Part shown: positions 1 through 7,653 of the stretch, in pieces
How positions within the stretch are numbered: position 1 is the first letter of the stretch
How the letters are laid out: each line of letters opens with the position of its first letter
Assembly (NCBI GenBank): GCA_020025075.1
Contig: JAHHSR010000008.1
Span: 1 to 45,920, forward strand
Direction of reading: 5' to 3'
Source of the DNA: Pectinatus sp.
GTDB lineage: Bacteria > Bacillota > Negativicutes > Selenomonadales > Selenomonadaceae
DNA: 45,920 nt
Notes under the pieces: generated by a model
What the model was told of the DNA's origin: nothing
Databases searched by the model: none
Seen by the model: the letters and a program-made list of their open reading frames with translations, nothing else
Program-made: the position numbers and the translations under genes

Positions 1-1
1 G

Positions 2-43
2 TTGCGCCTTACTCACGACTAAAGTCACGAGTATGCGGCGCAA
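2..43. repeat. Imperfect inverted repeat, possible IS200/IS605-type end
   Basis: Outer arms at 2-8 (TTGCGCC) and 37-43 (GGCGCAA) are exact complements. Between them lies an inner stem of nine pairs, 11-19 with 24-32, around a TAAA loop. Read on the minus strand the inner stem is ACTCGTGAC-TTTA-GTCGTGAGT with two G-T wobbles. That shape, with a central ACTTTAGT, resembles the subterminal hairpins of IS200/IS605/TnpB elements. It lies 3 to 6 bases past the last recognisable adenine deaminase codon, so it probably marks the edge of inserted DNA. The rest of the element is outside the window, so the family is a guess. Confidence 0.45.
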
Positions 44-45
44 TT

Positions 46-282
46 TCAATCAATAAAACCGGGCAAAGCATATCTGCCCTCTATATCTATTTCTTCTTCG
101 CCTTCATAGCCATCGCCAATACCTGCTATCAAGTCATCCTCAATGGCAATATCCCCTTCAATGACAGCACAATTATAGACATCTACTATCTTGCAGTGCT
201 TGAGAACTAATTTTGCCTTTTTTTGCCCCCTGGCCACAGCCAAAAGAGCCTCTAATTTGCTATTTTCCATTTTTGTCGCCAT
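46..282 (-). pseudogene. ade: Adenine deaminase, N-terminal fragment (truncated)
   Basis: The 78 residues match the start of bacterial adenine deaminase (adenine to hypoxanthine plus ammonia; a metal-dependent amidohydrolase of about 580 residues). The N-terminal beta-sandwich is visible (VLKHCKIVDVYN, EGDIAIEDDLIAGIG, EGEEEIDIEGRYALPGFID). The frame stops with TGA at 46-48 straight after PGFID, just where the metal-binding GFIDxHxH motif should follow, so the fragment lacks the whole catalytic domain. The chosen ATG (280-282) has AAGGTGAG just upstream and overlaps the end of the preceding gene by 23 bases. No other frame continues the homology in the 45 bases left, which are filled by an inverted repeat. 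Disruption by a mobile element is the likeliest reading; an assembly break in a repeat is the alternative. Confidence 0.75.
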
Positions 283-694
283 GCTCACCTTCTGCCGTGG
301 CAAGATACCTTTCCCCTATTGCCACGGCGGCAAAATCATCAACTGGCTCCGGCGGCACAAGCATGCCGCGCGGCACGAAACGGCGCCAGCCGCGTGGAGG
401 ATTAGCTTGCCAATACTTAATGCGAGCCCGCTCCGTCGTCTTATATTCATCAATCTCATGTATTTTTAGAGGAAGTTTGGTCAAAAGTTCTTTTTTCAGC
501 CTTTTTCCATTGGTGCCACTCCCTATGACTAAAAAAGCGGCCCGCCATTTCTGACAAAAAGCGCCTACTTCATCTGCAACGTTCTTTGTCGGACAGACGA
601 GCTGCGCCAAAATGCGTCCTTCTGCCGTCAAGACAGCAACCCCGCATTTATCGCGGCCGGGGTCAATAGATATAAAGACAGCATCACTCTTCAT
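260..694 (-). CDS. YqgF/RuvC-like RNase H-fold protein
   Basis: This 144-residue protein has the layout of the YqgF/RuvX family of RNase H-fold nucleases (pre-16S rRNA processing or Holliday-junction-like resolvases, about 140 residues). It shows a first strand with catalytic Asp11 (ISIDPGRDKCGVAVL), a VIGSGTNGKRL segment near 57-66, an acidic third motif EIDEYKTTERA (80-90) and a C-terminal VDDFAAVAIGERYL with Asp119/Asp120. It is divergent from standard YqgF, so the cellular role is uncertain; a second canonical yqgF may exist elsewhere. The start has AAAGGTGGA upstream and overlaps the preceding DUF3084 gene by 11 bases, indicating translational coupling at the tail of the LPS-export operon. 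Confidence 0.75.
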   Translation of the reverse strand: MKSDAVFISIDPGRDKCGVAVLTAEGRILAQLVCPTKNVADEVGAFCQKWRAAFLVIGSGTNGKRLKKELLTKLPLKIHEIDEYKTTERARIKYWQANPPRGWRRFVPRGMLVPPEPVDDFAAVAIGERYLATAEGEHGDKNGK

Positions 695-1880
695 GCAGCT
701 GTTCCACCTTTAAGATAAGATGCAATGGACCTAAGACATCGGTTTCACCACGCGAATAGGCCGTCAAAAGGACATAACCTTTTAAGGGCGACATAGCATC
801 AATGATATTATAAAGCTGATCCATATTGATGACGCCAATTGAACCATGCAGCGGGTCGGGCAAAATTCCCTTTTTCGAAGCATGGTGATTGACACTTTGC
901 AAAAAGGCAAAAATCGCCTCCTGCGCCGATTGCTGTGTGCCGTTGAGGACAAACTCTTCCTGCGTGACAAGCTGATTGGGCATATAAACAATATGATTGG
1001 GATATAGCTCGATATTGGTGCGAACAGGCTCACCCTGCACAATATTGGCTGCTGCCACAAACCTTATCACCATATCCTTATGGTCGCTAAAAAGGCGCTT
1101 GACGGCATTTTCGTAATCAATCGGATAAATCCAAATTCCCTCACGCCCTGACAAATTATTCGTACCAAGCGTCGCGCGAACTTTTTCATTGGCTATGGCA
1201 ATTAACTTTGACAATTCATCCTGAGCCATACCACGGTCAGTTGGCGGTGGGGCAGTTGCAGCAAAAATTAATTCGCCTGCCTGATACACGATTCGCTTGC
1301 TGCTCAAATCACCATTGCGCTTCAAAAGTTCATCATTTTGCTGTTCTAATTTGCCATTGCTCGTTTTAAGAGCCGCATTACTGCTTAAAAGCCTCTGGTT
1401 AGAAGCATCAAGACTGCTATTTAGGCTTTCCAAACGGCTATTTTCGCCACTTAAGCGATTGTTGATATCCTGTAAAAGGGCCTGCCGGCTTTGCAAGCTT
1501 TTCGTTTTTTGCTGCGCTAAAAGCAAATCCTCATGACTTTTCAAAAGCTGTTTTTGCGTTTTTTGCTGCTCAGCGTGCGCTGCCTTTATCGCCTGTTCGG
1601 CAGCTGCAAGGTCATGCTGCGTTGCTACAACTTTTTCCTGCAGCTTTTCCATGCCAAAAAGTGCCGTGCGAACATTTTTGGAGGTAATGGACAAAATGAC
1701 AAAAGTAATTGTCGTAATGGCAATACCAGTCAATATCGTCACGATAATCGATGTGTGACGCGGCCGCAAGCCGAAAAGACTCATGCGCTTTTTTCCTACC
1801 TTGCTGCCGATGCGGTCGCCGACAAAAGCCGTGACACCACCGATAATAATCAAGACCACAATCAAGATGATGCCGTACAC
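684..1880 (-). CDS. DUF3084 membrane-anchored coiled-coil protein
   Basis: This 398-residue protein matches the DUF3084 family. Two N-terminal membrane segments (about 3-20 and 44-66) flank a basic cytoplasmic loop (KVGKKRMSLFGLRPRHTS). A long coiled coil follows, about 75-195, rich in Leu, Gln, Asn, Lys and Ser, and then a soluble C-terminal domain of about 200 residues. The function is unknown. The topology suggests a structural or scaffold protein of the inner membrane. It starts 25 bases after lptF/G behind a strong AAAAGGAGG ribosome site and its end overlaps the YqgF-like gene. Its place at the tail of the Lpt operon hints at an envelope role, but that is context only. Confidence 0.8.
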   Translation of the reverse strand: MYGIILIVVLIIIGGVTAFVGDRIGSKVGKKRMSLFGLRPRHTSIIVTILTGIAITTITFVILSITSKNVRTALFGMEKLQEKVVATQHDLAAAEQAIKAAHAEQQKTQKQLLKSHEDLLLAQQKTKSLQSRQALLQDINNRLSGENSRLESLNSSLDASNQRLLSSNAALKTSNGKLEQQNDELLKRNGDLSSKRIVYQAGELIFAATAPPPTDRGMAQDELSKLIAIANEKVRATLGTNNLSGREGIWIYPIDYENAVKRLFSDHKDMVIRFVAAANIVQGEPVRTNIELYPNHIVYMPNQLVTQEEFVLNGTQQSAQEAIFAFLQSVNHHASKKGILPDPLHGSIGVINMDQLYNIIDAMSPLKGYVLLTAYSRGETDVLGPLHLILKVEQLHEE

Positions 1881-1905
1881 ATTTTTTCCTCCTTTTTTCT
1901 AAAGG

Positions 1906-2991
1906 TCAGCGCGCAGCCTTCCTTATGAGATAAAAGCCCGCTATGGTACCTAGAATATTTGGCAGCCAAACAGCATAAGCTGGCGGAACTCCCATGCGGC
2001 CAATCATGCCCGCAATGGTCATTAAACTATAATAAATAAAGATGATGATAATGCTAAGACCAAAGCCGATTGATGAGCTGTTTCGATTAGGCTGCAAGCC
2101 AAGCGGCGCTCCGATAAGCGTAAAAATTAAGCTGGCTAGAGGAATTGTAATTCTCTGATAAAGCTCAATCTGCAAATCTGTTGTATTCAAATGCTGGCTT
2201 TTCATCAGCGATATCTGCTGACGCAATTCGCGCATCGTCATTTCCTCTGGCTTTTTTTGCGTGCGGATAATTTCTCGCGGCCCTTCCGTAATAGGGAGTC
2301 GCTGCGTCTTAAAAGTCATGCTCTGCGTCATCTCATCGCCGGAGATGGTGTAAATAATGCCATCATGCAAAATCCACTGCCCGCTTTGCCAATCGGCATA
2401 TTGCGCATTTTCTACATGCTCAAGATTGCCATCTTCAAATTCCTGCATCGTGAGCCATTCCAAATGATTGGTTTTGGCATCATAGCGGCGCGCATAGATA
2501 AGTCTTTGCAGCTTGCCGCCTTTGATGTCCTTGATGATGATATGCTCGCGCGACTGCGGTACGGCATTATGCTTTATCTCATAGTTGATGACGTCTGCAT
2601 ATGCCTGATTAGCCCACGGCACAACGTACTCATTAAAGGCAATGGCAAAAATGCTGACAAAAAGGCCCGTTACAACCACGGGAGCAATAATGCGATAAAA
2701 GCTGATGCCGCACGATTTCATCGCCACAATTTCACTTGCCCCCGAAAGGCGCCCAAAAACCAAAAGGGAAGAAAGGAGCATCGACATGGGAAAGGTCCAA
2801 AGCATGATTGCCGGCAAGCTATAAATAAATAACCTGAATACAGAAGAAAGAGAGGCACCATATTCCGTTATATACTGGGCAATCCTGAAAAGCGTACCCG
2901 AACCGATAAAGACGGCAGAAAAAGCGCATACGCCAAAGATAAAGGTTAAGGCGACTTCTTTTAATATATATCGATCTAAAATCCGCATCAA
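1906..2991 (-). CDS. lptF: LptF/LptG family LPS export permease
   Basis: This 361-residue protein is an LptF/LptG (YjgP/YjgQ) permease, which with LptB2 extracts lipopolysaccharide from the inner membrane and hands it to LptC/LptA. Three membrane segments lie at about 12-34, 52-75 and 98-121, a periplasmic beta-jellyroll fills about 140-260, and three more helices lie at about 275-297, 306-326 and 333-355. The cytoplasmic coupling region after the second helix (SGASEIVAMKSCGIS) is well kept. Only one such gene is present, where proteobacteria carry lptF and lptG in tandem; it could act as a homodimer or have a partner elsewhere. It starts 8 bases after lptB. Confidence 0.92.
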   Translation of the reverse strand: MMRILDRYILKEVALTFIFGVCAFSAVFIGSGTLFRIAQYITEYGASLSSVFRLFIYSLPAIMLWTFPMSMLLSSLLVFGRLSGASEIVAMKSCGISFYRIIAPVVVTGLFVSIFAIAFNEYVVPWANQAYADVINYEIKHNAVPQSREHIIIKDIKGGKLQRLIYARRYDAKTNHLEWLTMQEFEDGNLEHVENAQYADWQSGQWILHDGIIYTISGDEMTQSMTFKTQRLPITEGPREIIRTQKKPEEMTMRELRQQISLMKSQHLNTTDLQIELYQRITIPLASLIFTLIGAPLGLQPNRNSSSIGFGLSIIIIFIYYSLMTIAGMIGRMGVPPAYAVWLPNILGTIAGFYLIRKAAR

Positions 2992-2999
2992 AGTTGCTC

Positions 3000-3731
3000 C
3001 TATAACGTAAAATTCTGTCCGAGGTAAAATTTCTTTGCCACTTCACTTGTAGCAATGGTTTGGCTATCACCCGAAAGTAAAATTTTTCCCTGGTTCATAA
3101 TATAAGCACGATGGACGATTTGGAGCGTCTCACGCACATTGTGGTCTGTAATTAAAATTCCCATGCCGCGCTTGCAAAGGTAGCTGATAATCTCTTGTAT
3201 ATCGGCCACCGCCAAAGGGTCTATACCGGCAAAGGGCTCATCGAGCAGTATAAATTGGGGGTCTAGCGCCAAGCAGCGCGCTATTTCAGCCCGACGGCGC
3301 TCGCCGCCAGAAAGCTGCATGCCTAAGCGCCTCTTGAGGTCACTGAGGCCAAATTCCTCTAAAAGGTCTGCGCATCTTTTTTTCTGCTCATCCTTTTTCA
3401 GATTCGTCATTTCCAAAATCGCCATGATATTTTCTTCTACGCTCAGCTTGCGAAAAATGGACGATTCTTGCGCCAAATAGCTGACACCAAGCTCTGCCCG
3501 CTTATTCATGGGCAACTTACTAATATTCGTATCAGAAAGATATATCTCGCCTCTCGTCGGCCGTTCAATGCCGATAATCATATAAAAAGTGGTCGTCTTG
3601 CCTGCGCCGTTAGGACCTAGAAGTCCTACTATCTCGCCTTTTTTCACTTCGAGCGAAACCCCGTCGACGACCGTTCTTCCCTTATAGCTTTTGACGAGGT
3701 TATCTGCCCTTATTTTTAATGCGTCCTCCAA
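3000..3731 (-). CDS. lptB: LptB, LPS export ATPase
   Basis: This 243-residue protein is the cytoplasmic ATPase of the LPS transporter. Visible motifs are Walker A GPNGAGKT (39-46), Q-loop Gln88, signature LSGGE (140-144), Walker B ILLDEP with catalytic Glu165, and switch His197 (TDHNV). The residues after the signature (RRRAEIARCLALDP) are typical of LptB. The length equals the E. coli protein (about 241). It lies 16 bases after lptA and 8 before the permease gene, so ATPase, bridge proteins and permease are made from one message. Confidence 0.95.
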   Translation of the reverse strand: MEDALKIRADNLVKSYKGRTVVDGVSLEVKKGEIVGLLGPNGAGKTTTFYMIIGIERPTRGEIYLSDTNISKLPMNKRAELGVSYLAQESSIFRKLSVEENIMAILEMTNLKKDEQKKRCADLLEEFGLSDLKRRLGMQLSGGERRRAEIARCLALDPQFILLDEPFAGIDPLAVADIQEIISYLCKRGMGILITDHNVRETLQIVHRAYIMNQGKILLSGDSQTIATSEVAKKFYLGQNFTL

Positions 3732-3747
3732 TATTTTCCCCTCAATA

Positions 3748-4431
3748 TTATTTTACTGCTGCCTTGCCATCATTGCCGAGATATAAAGTGAGCTTATTGC
3801 CGCGCAATTCATTGTTGTTCTGCATCGCTACGGCATTGCCTGTAAGAATAATTCTCGGGTCATTCTTGCCATAATAATCGGCAACATCGCTATAAGCATC
3901 TACATTGCGCGTCTGACTAACGATATGAACATTACCTGCCGCCTGGAATTGCTCATTTTGCAAATTTCCTTCAATCTTGTTTGCTGTAATCGTTCCATCT
4001 GCCATGCTTATTGTACCGCCTTGCGGCAAAACGGCATACGAAGTATCAAAATTATAGCGCAAACTAGCACCGCGCAAGACTTTATCAGCCTTTTGCGCAT
4101 ATACATTGCCACTGGCAATTATTTCCGAAGGGCCCTGCGTCGTTACGCTCTGAGCTGAAAATTTCATATCACCCTTGCTGCCATGTACATTGCCCGTAAT
4201 ATGGCCTTGCTTAGTCTTGGCATTATAAGAAGCATTCGCCCCCGTAAGCCTTGCTCCAGCATGCAGCATCGTTACACCGCCACTTGCCGTAATTTGCCCT
4301 GTTTGAGCATTGTATTCAATTGTCTGTGCATCAAGCTGCGTCTGACCGCCCTGAGCTGCGGCAAAGCCGCCGCAAAGGAGGCAAGAGGCGGCAAAAAAGG
4401 TCACAAGCTCTCTTTTTAGCATTTTTTTCAT
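3748..4431 (-). CDS. lptA: LptA/OstA-domain periplasmic LPS transport protein
   Basis: The 227-residue product has a signal peptide (MKKMLKRELVTFFAASCLL..., cut after GFAAA, near 26). Repeated OstA-type beta strands follow (YNAQTGQITASGGVTML, ITGNVHGSKGDMKFSAQS, IIASGNVYAQ), forming the beta-jellyroll groove that carries LPS across the periplasm. It is somewhat longer than E. coli LptA (185), with an added C-terminal segment (residues about 160-227) of the same repeat type, DPRIILTGNAVAMQNNNELRG. It starts 2 bases after lptC. Identification rests on the OstA repeats plus position between lptC and lptB. Confidence 0.9.
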   Translation of the reverse strand: MKKMLKRELVTFFAASCLLCGGFAAAQGGQTQLDAQTIEYNAQTGQITASGGVTMLHAGARLTGANASYNAKTKQGHITGNVHGSKGDMKFSAQSVTTQGPSEIIASGNVYAQKADKVLRGASLRYNFDTSYAVLPQGGTISMADGTITANKIEGNLQNEQFQAAGNVHIVSQTRNVDAYSDVADYYGKNDPRIILTGNAVAMQNNNELRGNKLTLYLGNDGKAAVK

Positions 4432-4433
4432 AA

Positions 4434-4985
4434 TTAATTTCCCTTTACTATATTTGCATTTCCCTGCAGCTTAAAATCAGTAAAGCCATTACCGCTTTCA
4501 ATGTGCTCTGCGCTGGCATGCATATCGCCACGGGCAATCTGCACCTGTCCATCACCCGTAAACAACCCTTTTTGGCTATCCCAGTGTACCTTCTGCGCCT
4601 TAAATTCCATACCATCAGGACCTGTAATCGATACGCCGCCCTGCATTTCAATGTTTTTATTTTTTTGGTTATAAATACCCAAAGGAGCCGTAATCGAAAG
4701 AACGCCACCATCAATTTCATAGTACTTGCCATGCATATCCTTTAGCGTCGCCATTTGCGTCTTAGGGTCAATGACGATGCTCTTAGCCTTTAGCTCCCAG
4801 AGCTTTTTTCCTGCTTTTTCCTCGACGATGGTATTATCGTCATAAGACATAGTCTTATCAGCCTTTACTTTTGCTGCCGGCTTAATATTAGGACGCGTTG
4901 CAAAAGCCCAATAAAAAATGCCCGCAATTAACGCTAAGAGCAAAGTTCCTAGCAGAATGTTTTTGTTCTCCCTTAACTTTTTCAT
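4434..4985 (-). CDS. lptC: LptC, inner-membrane LPS transport protein
   Basis: This 183-residue protein has one N-terminal membrane anchor (ILLGTLLLALIAGIFYWAF, about 10-28) and a periplasmic OstA-like jellyroll with strands such as DDNTIVEEKAGKKLWELKAK and MQGGVSITGPDGMEFKAQKV. LptC passes LPS from the permease to LptA. I chose ATG 4983-4985 over a longer reading frame because it overlaps the lpxL stop in an ATGA arrangement and has AGGAAGG about 9 bases upstream. The upstream extension is simply lpxL read in another frame. Confidence 0.9.
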   Translation of the reverse strand: MKKLRENKNILLGTLLLALIAGIFYWAFATRPNIKPAAKVKADKTMSYDDNTIVEEKAGKKLWELKAKSIVIDPKTQMATLKDMHGKYYEIDGGVLSITAPLGIYNQKNKNIEMQGGVSITGPDGMEFKAQKVHWDSQKGLFTGDGQVQIARGDMHASAEHIESGNGFTDFKLQGNANIVKGN

Positions 4986-5887
4986 GACTGACGCCTTCCT
5001 GATACGTGGTGTTTTATCTTTTGTTCCTCCGGCGAAGTGTTCCAACGCTTTTGAAACCACATCCACTGCGTCGGATTTTCACGGATTATCCGCTCGACGA
5101 TAGCTGTCATCTGCTTGGTAAATGACAATAAATCATCGTCTGCATTTTCTGTATGAGGACAGTGCATAATTTCGCCAACTTCAAGATGGTGAAGGCCATT
5201 AGAGTCGCGCAAAATAAAAGCGGGAACGACAGGCGAAGAAAATTTTCGAGCAAAAACGGCAGGCCCCAAGGGAGTTGATGCCGTACGCCCCAAAAACTTA
5301 ATAAAAGCACCGCCCGGCCCTGCGTCTTGGTCAGCTAAAAAGCCGAGTATCTTTCCCTTTTTCAGAGCACGCGCAGCGGCTACCAGTTCACTCGTCCCGC
5401 GCGCAAATACTTCTACGCCAACCATTTCGCGATATTCATTTAAAATGCGCGTATGCTGAGAATTGGGCTGCGGCTTGACAATTGTGGTCGTCGGAATGTC
5501 ATTTAAGGCCAAAGAGGCAGCTAGCCATTCCCAGTTTCCAATATGACCTGTTAAAATTACAACGCCCTTTTTTTCTGCCAAAGCCTCTTTTATCCGCTCA
5601 ATCCCTTCTGGCCTTACATAAAAGTTAATATTTTTTTTGTTCAGGCGCGGCGTATATAAAATCTCAAAAAAAGAACGTCCCATATTGATGAAGGATTCTT
5701 TGATAAGCGCTTGTGCTTCTCGCTCACTGTTCCCCAATGAAGCCCGCATCTGCTCAATAGCTCTTTTTCTTTCCTTGGCAACTAAGTGATAATATAAGAT
5801 GCCAATGCCTTTTCCCAAAAAGAGCAGCATACGATGCGGCAAAAGGCAGATAAGAAAGCTAAATGCCTTTAATAGACGGTATTGCAA
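4982..5887 (-). CDS. lpxL: LpxL/HtrB-type lipid A late acyltransferase
   Basis: This 301-residue protein belongs to the LpxL/LpxM/LpxP family, which moves an acyl chain from acyl-ACP to Kdo2-lipid IVA at the inner membrane. It has an N-terminal membrane segment (AFSFLICLLPHRMLLFLG) and the catalytic HxxxxE motif HIGNWE, His115 and Glu120. The downstream LADQDAGPGGAFIKFLGR and PTQWMWFQKRW blocks are typical. The start is TTG (5885-5887) because no ATG precedes the conserved MQYRLLKA opening; the ribosome site is weak. There are 133 bases without a gene before it, with no clear promoter. Which acyl position it modifies cannot be read from sequence. Confidence 0.9.
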   Translation of the reverse strand: MQYRLLKAFSFLICLLPHRMLLFLGKGIGILYYHLVAKERKRAIEQMRASLGNSEREAQALIKESFINMGRSFFEILYTPRLNKKNINFYVRPEGIERIKEALAEKKGVVILTGHIGNWEWLAASLALNDIPTTTIVKPQPNSQHTRILNEYREMVGVEVFARGTSELVAAARALKKGKILGFLADQDAGPGGAFIKFLGRTASTPLGPAVFARKFSSPVVPAFILRDSNGLHHLEVGEIMHCPHTENADDDLLSFTKQMTAIVERIIRENPTQWMWFQKRWNTSPEEQKIKHHVSGRRQS

Positions 5888-6020
5888 AATAACCTGCGCC
5901 TAAGATACGAAAAACGCGCACGCTTTTGTATCTGCAAGGTAGGACACAGCTTTGTCACCTCTCTTTTGGCTTAATTCTCCCTGCCCTCAGCAGCCCTGCG
6001 CTTACCGACGGACAATATAT

Positions 6021-6587
6021 TTATTGAATAGCGCGTGGCGTTTCGAGATTATTGCCGCTCTTATACGCTTCAACTATCTCTTGCCATTTGCCTTGTGCTT
6101 TCAAAATAAATTCAATTATCTGGCGCACTGCGCCGCTGCCGCCTGGAAAATCACTGACGATATCGGCAGCTTCTGCCACTTCAGGGACTGCATCGCCCAC
6201 AGCTGCGCTAAAGCCTGCACATTTTAAGACTGGCAAATCGATAATATCGTCGCCTATGTAGGCCATCTGTTCATCTAAAAAACCAAAATCAGCTTTTAGC
6301 TGCTCGTAGGCTTCCTTTTTTTGCAGCTTTCCCTGATAAATAGCATCAAAGCCTAATTCTTGTGCCCGCGTCATGACAATTTTTGAAGAACGGCCCGTTA
6401 TTATGGCGAGTTTTATCCCCACTTGGCGCGCCAAGCTGATGCCGAGGCCATCGCGCGTGAAAAAGGCTTTGAAAATCTCTCCTTGCGGTCCATAGTACAG
6501 CCGACCATCGCTTAGGACTCCATCCACGTCAAAGACAATCATTTTAACGGCTGCTGCCCGCTTTGTCGCTCCCTCTTTAAGCTTCAT
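6021..6587 (-). CDS. kdsC: KdsC, Kdo-8-phosphate phosphatase
   Basis: This 188-residue protein is a HAD phosphatase of the KdsC/YrbI type that dephosphorylates Kdo-8-phosphate to Kdo. HAD motif I is FDVDGVLSDG with nucleophile Asp20 and Asp22; motif II is IITGRSS, motif III the Lys in QGKLQKKEAY, motif IV YIGDDIIDLPVL. There is no cap domain, as usual for this tetrameric family (188 residues in E. coli). The start overlaps the kdsD stop as ATGA, so the two are translationally coupled. Confidence 0.94.
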   Translation of the reverse strand: MKLKEGATKRAAAVKMIVFDVDGVLSDGRLYYGPQGEIFKAFFTRDGLGISLARQVGIKLAIITGRSSKIVMTRAQELGFDAIYQGKLQKKEAYEQLKADFGFLDEQMAYIGDDIIDLPVLKCAGFSAAVGDAVPEVAEAADIVSDFPGGSGAVRQIIEFILKAQGKWQEIVEAYKSGNNLETPRAIQ

Positions 6588-7564
6588 CAGACCACTCCTT
6601 GCTTTATCAGGTCCGTAATATGCACCATGCCAATTGGTTCACGTTTATCATTGACGACGGGAATTACCGTTATCGGGCGCGGCTTATGCTTTTCCATAAT
6701 ATTTAGCGCTTCGGCGGCTAATTTTTCTTTGCTTATCGTAATGGGATTTTCTGTCATGAGCTCTTTTATAGGCTTATTGAGAAATTCTACACCATTAGCC
6801 AAGCCGCGCCTTATATCGCCATCCGTCAAAAGGCCTGCAATCTTGCCGCTTTCATCCGTCACTGAAGTTGCGCCCAATCCCTTAGATGTCATTAAAAATA
6901 GTGCTTCTTTGGCCGTCTTGTGCAAATCAATGGTGGGATTATCATCCCCTTTATGCATGACATGGTCAACAGTGAGGAGAAGCTTACGCCCCAAAGAACC
7001 GCCGGGATGAAAGACAGCAAAATCCTGCGCCGTAAAATTGCGCACCGACAAAAGAGCCATCGCCAGTGCATCCCCCATGGCAAGCGCGGCCGTAGTGCTT
7101 GCCGTCGGTGCCAAGCCCAGAGGGCAAGCTTCTTTATCAACAGCCACATTAATGAAATAATCGCTGTTTTTTACCAAGGTCGATTTGGCATTGCCGCTCA
7201 TCGCCACCGTCATGGCACCAATGCGCTTGATTATGGGCAATATATTAATCACTTCATTTGTCTCGCCGCTATTGGAAATAGCAATGACGATATCGTCAGT
7301 TGTAACCATTCCCAAATCACCATGAAAAGCTTCACCGGGATGCATAAAAAATGCGGGCGTTCCTGTACTGGCAAGCGTTGCTGCTATCTTGCGGCCGATA
7401 TGGCCGGACTTGCCCATCCCCGTCAAAATGACGCGGCCATGACATTCCAAGATTTCCTTTGCTGCCATGGCAAACTCTTCGTCAATGCGACTTGTCAATG
7501 CCTTTACAGCGTCTGCCTCAATTAAAAGTGTTTCTATTGCCTTTTCTTTTATCTTATCAGCCAT
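6587..7564 (-). CDS. kdsD: KdsD, arabinose-5-phosphate isomerase
   Basis: This 325-residue protein of the KpsF/GutQ/KdsD family converts ribulose-5-phosphate to arabinose-5-phosphate, the first Kdo step. A SIS domain covers about 30-185, with TGMGKSGHIGRKIAATLAST, MHPGEAFHGDLGM and the phosphate-binding SNSGETNEV. Two CBS domains follow (about 203-261 and 270-325). Length and order match E. coli KdsD (328). It is followed directly by kdsC, and kdsA and kdsB lie just upstream, so the full CMP-Kdo pathway is contiguous. Confidence 0.95.
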   Translation of the reverse strand: MADKIKEKAIETLLIEADAVKALTSRIDEEFAMAAKEILECHGRVILTGMGKSGHIGRKIAATLASTGTPAFFMHPGEAFHGDLGMVTTDDIVIAISNSGETNEVINILPIIKRIGAMTVAMSGNAKSTLVKNSDYFINVAVDKEACPLGLAPTASTTAALAMGDALAMALLSVRNFTAQDFAVFHPGGSLGRKLLLTVDHVMHKGDDNPTIDLHKTAKEALFLMTSKGLGATSVTDESGKIAGLLTDGDIRRGLANGVEFLNKPIKELMTENPITISKEKLAAEALNIMEKHKPRPITVIPVVNDKREPIGMVHITDLIKQGVV

Positions 7565-7609
7565 AATGCCCTTTCGCTACCCAAAACGCACGCTAATCCA
7601 TGCCGAAAT

Positions 7610-7629
7610 TTTTCTGCATGAGCAGAAAA
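7610..7629 (-). other. Perfect stem-loop between kdsA and kdsD
   Basis: TTTTCTGC (7610-7617) and GCAGAAAA (7622-7629) form an exact 8-base stem with a 4-base loop, in the 89-base gap between kdsA and kdsD. On the transcribed strand no run of T follows, so it is not a standard terminator. It could be an RNA stability or processing element. Function not shown. Confidence 0.3.
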
Positions 7630-7653
7630 TGTAGCTTTCCCCTTTCGTCTTTT

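Noticed and set aside
2191..2832. A 213-codon open frame on the plus strand
   Set aside because: Antisense to the lptF/G permease, with no ribosome site and a composition typical of a shadow frame.
4986..5066. N-terminal extension of lptC by 27 residues
   Set aside because: It lies wholly inside lpxL and precedes the membrane anchor; the ATG overlapping the lpxL stop has a good ribosome site.
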